DNA of 64,000 nt from the NCBI GenBank assembly GCA_947846985.1, contig CANTUZ010000025.1, positions 17,172,100 through 17,236,099 of the forward strand, read 5' to 3'. This document shows positions 58,520 through 64,000 of the stretch, one piece after another. Position 1 is the stretch's first letter. Every line of letters begins with the position of its first letter. A program made the position numbers and the translations under genes. The notes below the pieces were generated by a model that saw nothing but the letters and a program-made list of their open reading frames with translations, did not search any database and was not told the origin of the DNA. The stretch is from Fratercula arctica (taxonomy: Eukaryota; Chordata; Aves; Charadriiformes; Alcidae).

Positions 58520-59173
58520 ACAGCATGAGTTGTCAGTGTGCACTAGCAGCCCAGAAAGCCAATCCTATCCTGGGCTGCATCAGGAGAAGCATGGCCAGCA
58601 GGTCAAGGGAGGTGATTCTCCTCCTCTACTCCACTCTCGTGAGACCCCACCTGGAGTACTGCATCCAATTCTGGAGCCCCTACTACAAGAGAGATATGGA
58701 CGTGCTGGAACGTGTCCAGAGAAGGGCCACGAGGATGATGAGAGGGCTGGAGCACCTCTCCTATGAGGACAGGCTGAGAGAGTTGGGGTTGTTCAGTCTG
58801 GAGAAGAGAAGGCTCCAAGGAGACCTTATAGTGGCCTACCAGTATCTTAAGGGGGCCTACAAGAAAGCTGGGGAGGGACTTTTTAGGATGTCAGGTAATG
58901 GTAGGACTAGAGGGAATGGATCAAAACTAGAGATGGGACGATTCAGACTGGACGTTAGGAAGAAGTTCTTCACCATGAGGGTGGTGAGACACTGGAACAG
59001 GTTGCCCAGAGAGGTGGTGGAAGCCCCATCCCTGGAAGTTTTTAAGGCCAGGCTGGACGGGTCTCTGAGCAACCTGATCTAGTGGGAGATGTCCCTGCCC
59101 ATGGCAGGGGGGTTGGAACTAGATGATCTTTAAGGTCCCTTCCAACCCTAACAATTCTATGATTCTATGATGC
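58520..59173 (+). mobile_element. CR1 LINE, 5'-truncated after the RT
   Basis: Plus-strand CR1 holding only the C-terminal ORF2 and tail. A 221-codon frame (58417-59082) starts in non-CR1 flank and then reads [20 protein letters not shown] to the natural stop, so the first 30 or so codons are not CR1. The C-terminal region is fully open. The tail is ATTCTATGATTCTATGA. Confidence 0.92.
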
Positions 59174-62100
59174 TGTTTGCTAGAAGGGAGATCTTGCTTT
59201 TCCCACTCAGTGAACTAAGTTCCCAAAGTTTTCTTATAGTCAGTGGAGAGAGGATGACGCTTACATCAGATAAGTAAGTAGATTTGCAGTAAGAATCTAA
59301 TTTAGGCCTTCTGAATCTCTTCCTGGAAGAGGCGGACTCTCCATTGTTGGCAGGAGAGTAGCCAGCTGAGTTAAGTGCCTTTGCTACACAGTTCATAGAG
59401 ACTTGCCAGATTTTAAATGCTGAGGTCTGGGACAGTCCCAGACATGCTTAGCAAGTCCAGCATATGACACTAATGGCATATGCTGTGAAAAGTCCTCCAT
59501 GCGTGCCCAATAAGTCTGACATGCCCAGTATGGACACGTGATTTATCTGCATATGCTTACTGTGCAGTCTGGCATTTAGAAAATCAGACAGTTGTTGCAG
59601 AAGTATGGGGAAAAGTCACGTCCTATATGCTCTTCATACTGAATACAGCATCTGACTATGTAATATAGGATATCCATGTTACAGAGGATATCTGCTTAAT
59701 ATGGCCCTAATTATTTTTATATGTATGGTTCAGAAATTAAAAAGATAAAAAATATTTTGTTTACATCTAAACCCAAAAGATTTCTGTTGTCTTAACTGAC
59801 AAACCAAGATGAAAAATAAACAAATAATTTGCCCAGCCCCAATTAGAGTTCTATCAACAGATTCTCCCATAAGAAGCTTAGAAGCGTTACCATTTCACTG
59901 TTTCTGTTTCGGCAATGGACTAACTTTAATTAATTGCTTGTCCTTCTTTTATTTATACATTGGACAAATGTATATAGTGAACTTGTGAATCTAGTACAAG
60001 CTTCTGTAGCAATTGCAACTGCCATTGTTCTGCACATGGAACTACTGTGCAGGTTCATTTAAATATGGAATTATTTGAAACTTTGTAAAACACCCCTCTA
60101 AAATGCTCAATCTCAACTTCCTCTTGCCTCAACATATTTAGTCTTCACACAATGGGAAAACATTTGGGATCCAAGAAAAGCCCCAAGCCAAAAATAAATC
60201 ACGATGGATTAATAGGCCTCAAGAATATCCCTTCTCTTCCAAATTTATTTTAAAAAAAAGCAAGAAAATGCTTGAATCAAAGTTATTTTCATCCGTAGCA
60301 TATGTCCTCTAAACTACTCTACATTGATGAAATACTAATTCCATTGACGTTTTGCCACCAATTTTAACAAGGCCAGAATCTGAGCCCTTAAAATAAAAGG
60401 CACCTAAGTATCTTGCTGGATCAGGACCAGTAGGGTTAGCAAAAGGCTGGTTCAAGTAACACCATTTAGAGAGTATGATCTTTTAAACTGTTTTTACAAA
60501 TGTCTTGGGTCTTGTGTCTGCTTTGTTCTACTTTCTCTTAGTTCTGTAAAAAAATTTTGTTTCTTCAGGCCCTGTTTTGAACTAAGGAATATTGTCATGA
60601 ATTCTGTCATGAATTCAAGAATGTCAGAAACGAGTAGCTGATCTGGTATTAAATATATTTAATCATTTCAGCTATAACTGCTGTTGATAATCATCAGTCA
60701 ATACTGATTTTTATGCTTCATTACCTACTACACTCATCCAGCTTGGGCAAAGAAATTCTACGAGCCACCTTTATTGACATGTTAGATATTGCTGCAGTGA
60801 AAGGTGACAAACACTGGAGAGAGAGAACTGCAACCAAAAAGTACATTATTTTTTCCCCCTCTTACTTTAAAACTAATTCAAAATGGAGAAATAAAACCTT
60901 TATTTAGTTATGGAAATTTTTGGGGTTTAGAGTGATTCGAGATCTAGAATCTCAATAGGCTGCTTTCTCTCTTATACTTTCAGCATAACAATAATAAAGG
61001 AAAAATAGAATCTGAAAAATCTGGTAAATGACATTCTAAAGATATTGGAAGCTGGACTCCTAGGCCTTCTGTTTTCTCATTAGTATGGAAAGAAGTGGAA
61101 GTTTCATGAAAACAACATACTCTAGACCAAAGTCTCAAATTCATACAAATTACCTTAATTTTAGTATATAAATCCCAAACCTCTCTTAAAATTCTTGAGT
61201 GACTAAAGACACAGAACTACAGGTAGTGTCTTGCCAGCCCAATCCTGCACAACACTGAACACCTGAAGAATGCTGCCCTCCTCTAGCAAGAGCCAGCTTG
61301 CCCTGTCTCAACATGCCGGAGACAACCCTAGATAAATTCCCAGGGAGCCCCATGAGTCCTCATTGACTGGAAGAACAAGGATTAAAACAAGGGATGCAAA
61401 AGGTTAGCTGAGAGCAAAAAGAAACCAGAATATATAAAACCCTATGGTTTGTGATATTTGGGGTATTTTTAGAGCCTGGAAATTACAAAACTGATTTTCA
61501 TAATGCTTACTTTCAACTCACCATAAGCAACTAAGATCTTTAAAGGAAGATGAAAAAAAATGGACAGATTCCTAAAAGGAGCTATTGTATCACAACTGTC
61601 CAAACTCCCTTTAATAATTTGCAGCTCGATGCCATGTATTTTACTATATCATACAAAACACCAGAAATAAACATTAAATCCAGACAAGCTGTGCCATCCT
61701 GCACAGCCAAAAGTGTTTTCAGGAGGAAGGGGATGGGGGTTGAGAAGCCCTGTTGACAGTTTTATAATATATTTAATCTACAACAGAGTCTAAAATTCTA
61801 AAATGAGACCCCCCCAAAATACACAACAGCACTGAGCTTCATATGAATTTAAACATGCTTTTTTTTTAGCACAGGCTCATATGACTTGTTAAATAATTTA
61901 CTCTGTAAATTACTTATCCTGTCTTATTTATTAACAATTCTAGAGTGCTTTATATATCTGCAGTAGAAATTTACTTTGTGGTTTTGAAATGTATACACTA
62001 CACAAGCGCCTCTCTCTTTTACAGGGGAAGAGCTAAAGTCACCTACTATTTTGTTGAGAAGTAGTTCTTCCTGAGATACAACAAATAATTTCAAACCTCA

Positions 62101-62644
62101 TTCACCTAAATAATCATAAGATAACGTATTAATGACTTGCTACTAGACCTGCTAAACTAGGCCAGGAATATACTTGCATTGCAAGAAGATACTTTGATAG
62201 CAAGGACTATGAAGAGTCATATACACTGAGATATACTAACAGTACATTTCACTTAAAGAGAAAATATTAGATCAGGCTTTTTACAAAAAATGCTTAAAAC
62301 TTTTAAAGTGACTCATTTACTGTCATATTAATATCTTTGCTCAAGTGATCTTGCTAAGAATTATTCATGTGTCATTGTACCTATAGTGTATGGATTTAAC
62401 AATATTTGTATATTAATTTTACTCTCACCATTCTTGCTCCTTAGATCTTAGTTTGAGCTTCAGTGGCTGATTTCATTATTTCAATTCATGCTTCACTTTG
62501 GAGTTCAGTTTATCTCTAATAACATCAATACTACAAAACAATTATTATGATTAAGCTGTGTTATGATAAACGATTTTAGCATGGGCACATGCATTCCAGA
62601 CTGAGACCAGCACATGTCAGCAACCTAAGCAAAAGGACAAAAAT
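59174..62644. other. large intron, unique sequence
   Basis: About 3.5 kb, AT-rich. Small inverted repeats lie at 59425-59443 (GTCTGGGAC arms) and 59459-59484 (AGCATATG arms). No gene or recognised repeat. Confidence 0.5.
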
Positions 62645-63700
62645 CTAATCTTATTGGTTGCTCATGGCTTGGATGGGTGTACTGTTCGGTGGGTAAAAAA
62701 CTGACTGGATGGCCAGGCCCAAAGGGTGGTGGTGAACGGAGTTCAATCCAGTTAGCGGCCGGTCATGAGTGGTGTTCCCCAGAGCTCAGTACTGGGGCCG
62801 GTTTTGTTTAATATCTTTATCAATGATCTGGATGAGGGGATTGAGTGCATCCTCAGCAAGTTTGCAAACAAGACCAAGTTGGGCAGGAGTGTTGATCTGC
62901 TTGAGGGTAGGAAGGCTCTACAGAGGGATGAGGACAGGCTGGATCGATGGGCCAATGCTAACGGAATGAGCTTCAACAAGGCCAAGTGCCAGGTCCTGCA
63001 CTTGGGTCATAACAACCCCATACAACACTACAGGCTTGGGGAAGAGTGGCTGGAAAGCTGCCCGGCAGAAAAGGACCTGGGAGTGCTGGTCGACTGAATA
63101 TGAGCCAGCAGTGTGCCCAGGTGGCCAAGAAGGCCAACAGCATCCTGGCTTGTATCAGAAATAGTGTGGTCAGCGGGACTAGGGAAGTGATTGTCCCTTT
63201 GTACTTGGTACTGGTGAGACTGCACCTCAAATACTGTGTCCAGTTTTGGGCGCCTCGCTACAAGAAAGACATTGAGGTTCTGGAGCACATCCAAAGAAGA
63301 GCAACGAAATTGGTGAAGAGTCTAGAGCACAAGTCTTATGAGGAGCGGCTGAGGGAGCTGGGGTTGTTTAGCCTGGAGAAAAGGAGGCTGAGGGGAGACC
63401 TTATTGCTCTCTACAACTACCTGAAAGGAGGTTGTAGCAAGGTGGGTGTCAGTCTCTTCTCCCAAGTAAAACAACCTCAAGTTGTGCCAGGGGAGGTTTA
63501 GATTGGATATTAGGAAAAATTTCTTCACTGAAAGGGTTATCAAGCACTGGAACAGGCTGCCCAGGGAAGTGGTTGAGTCACCATCCCTGTAGATGTGGCA
63601 CTTAGGGACATAGTTTAGTGGTGGACTTAGCAGTGTTAGGTTTACAGTTGGACTCGATGATCTTAAGGGTCTTTTCAAACCTAAATGATTCTATGATTCT
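62645..63700 (+). mobile_element. CR1 LINE, 5'-truncated
   Basis: Plus-strand CR1 from RT to tail (ATTCTATGATTCTATTAG). [11 protein letters not shown] is present, but the active site reads KFANKTKLG in place of FADDTKL, so RT would be dead. Frame changes near 63095 and 63480. The 5' boundary near 62645 is approximate. The region 63701-64000 is unique intron. Confidence 0.9.
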
Positions 63701-64000
63701 ATTAGAGGCACAGGATTTTGGAAACCTGTCTTTTATCCATCCGAAGAGAAAACTGTGCAAAAACAACTAGGAAGGGGAAGAGCGAGGAAGATAACTAAGA
63801 AAAGCACCAGGCAGAAGTACTCCTATGTCCTTCCATACCAAGTTTCATCAGCTGAGTCTCACAGGGATGATGCAAAAGTGCTCTGGAGGTCTTTCCGCTG
63901 ATTTCAGTGAATTTGGATGGCAATCCAACTAGGAATAAAGTAATACCTGGACTGGAAAGAGAGCTCTAAAGAGCTATTTATCTATGGGCCAAAATAGAGC

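Noticed and set aside
59440..59530. p53-like half-sites (AGACATGCTT type words)
   Set aside because: Short degenerate words with irregular spacing; expected by chance in 64 kb.
34692..64000. First coding exon of NTRK2 (signal peptide and N-terminal cap)
   Set aside because: I looked on the minus strand for an exon ending before a GT donor in the right phase with GC-rich signal-peptide code and found none; it probably lies beyond the window.

Overview
This is a bird nuclear genome window. The evidence is a set of CR1 LINEs with the typical avian ATTCTRTG-type 3' ends, avian ERVL-type LTRs with 5-bp target duplications, a retrovirus-like provirus with a tRNA-Trp-type primer site, and five split coding exons of a host gene. 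The host gene is NTRK2 (TrkB, the BDNF/NT-4 receptor), read on the minus strand. Its exons lie at 34617-34691, 34324-34395, 24141-24209, 12642-12796 and 89-225. They encode leucine-rich repeats, the LRR C-terminal cap and the start of the first Ig-like domain. All splice sites and codon phases agree, so the ectodomain reading frame looks intact. The first coding exon was not found and is probably right of this window, so 34692-64000 would be the large 5' intron.

The rest is intron. By my tally of the elements below, a bit over half the window is transposable elements, about 36% CR1 and 17% LTR/ERV. That is far above a normal bird autosome. NTRK2 is on chromosome Z in chicken, so a Z or, given the repeat load, a W gametolog is the natural question.

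Layout. 1-12 kb: exon, three solo LTRs with target duplications or clear ends, a head-to-head CR1 pair, an old 2.6-kb CR1 and a fourth LTR. 12-24 kb: exon, a partial LTR, and an older minus CR1 split by a near-full-length plus CR1 (5' UTR, ORF1, ORF2) that itself carries an LTR; then another CR1 and an exon. 26-33 kb: two solo LTRs and a 4.1-kb CR1 with ORF1 and ORF2, split by a minus CR1 whose last 1041 bp is a perfect inverted copy of the CR1 end at 21420-22460. 34-36 kb: two exons next to a 1-kb LTR with internal tandem units. 40-48.5 kb: a three-level nest in which a CR1 holds a CR1, which holds a provirus with 411-bp LTRs, a 6-bp target duplication and a scrambled gag, env, pol order. 49-64 kb: four more CR1s, one with nearly complete ORF2, in otherwise plain AT-rich intron.

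No bacterial-type operons, CRISPR arrays, rRNA or tRNA genes were seen. The best leads are the rearranged provirus with a foreign GC-rich piece fused to gag, the perfect inverted CR1 arms around an NTRK2 exon, and the possible sex-linked status of the gene copy.
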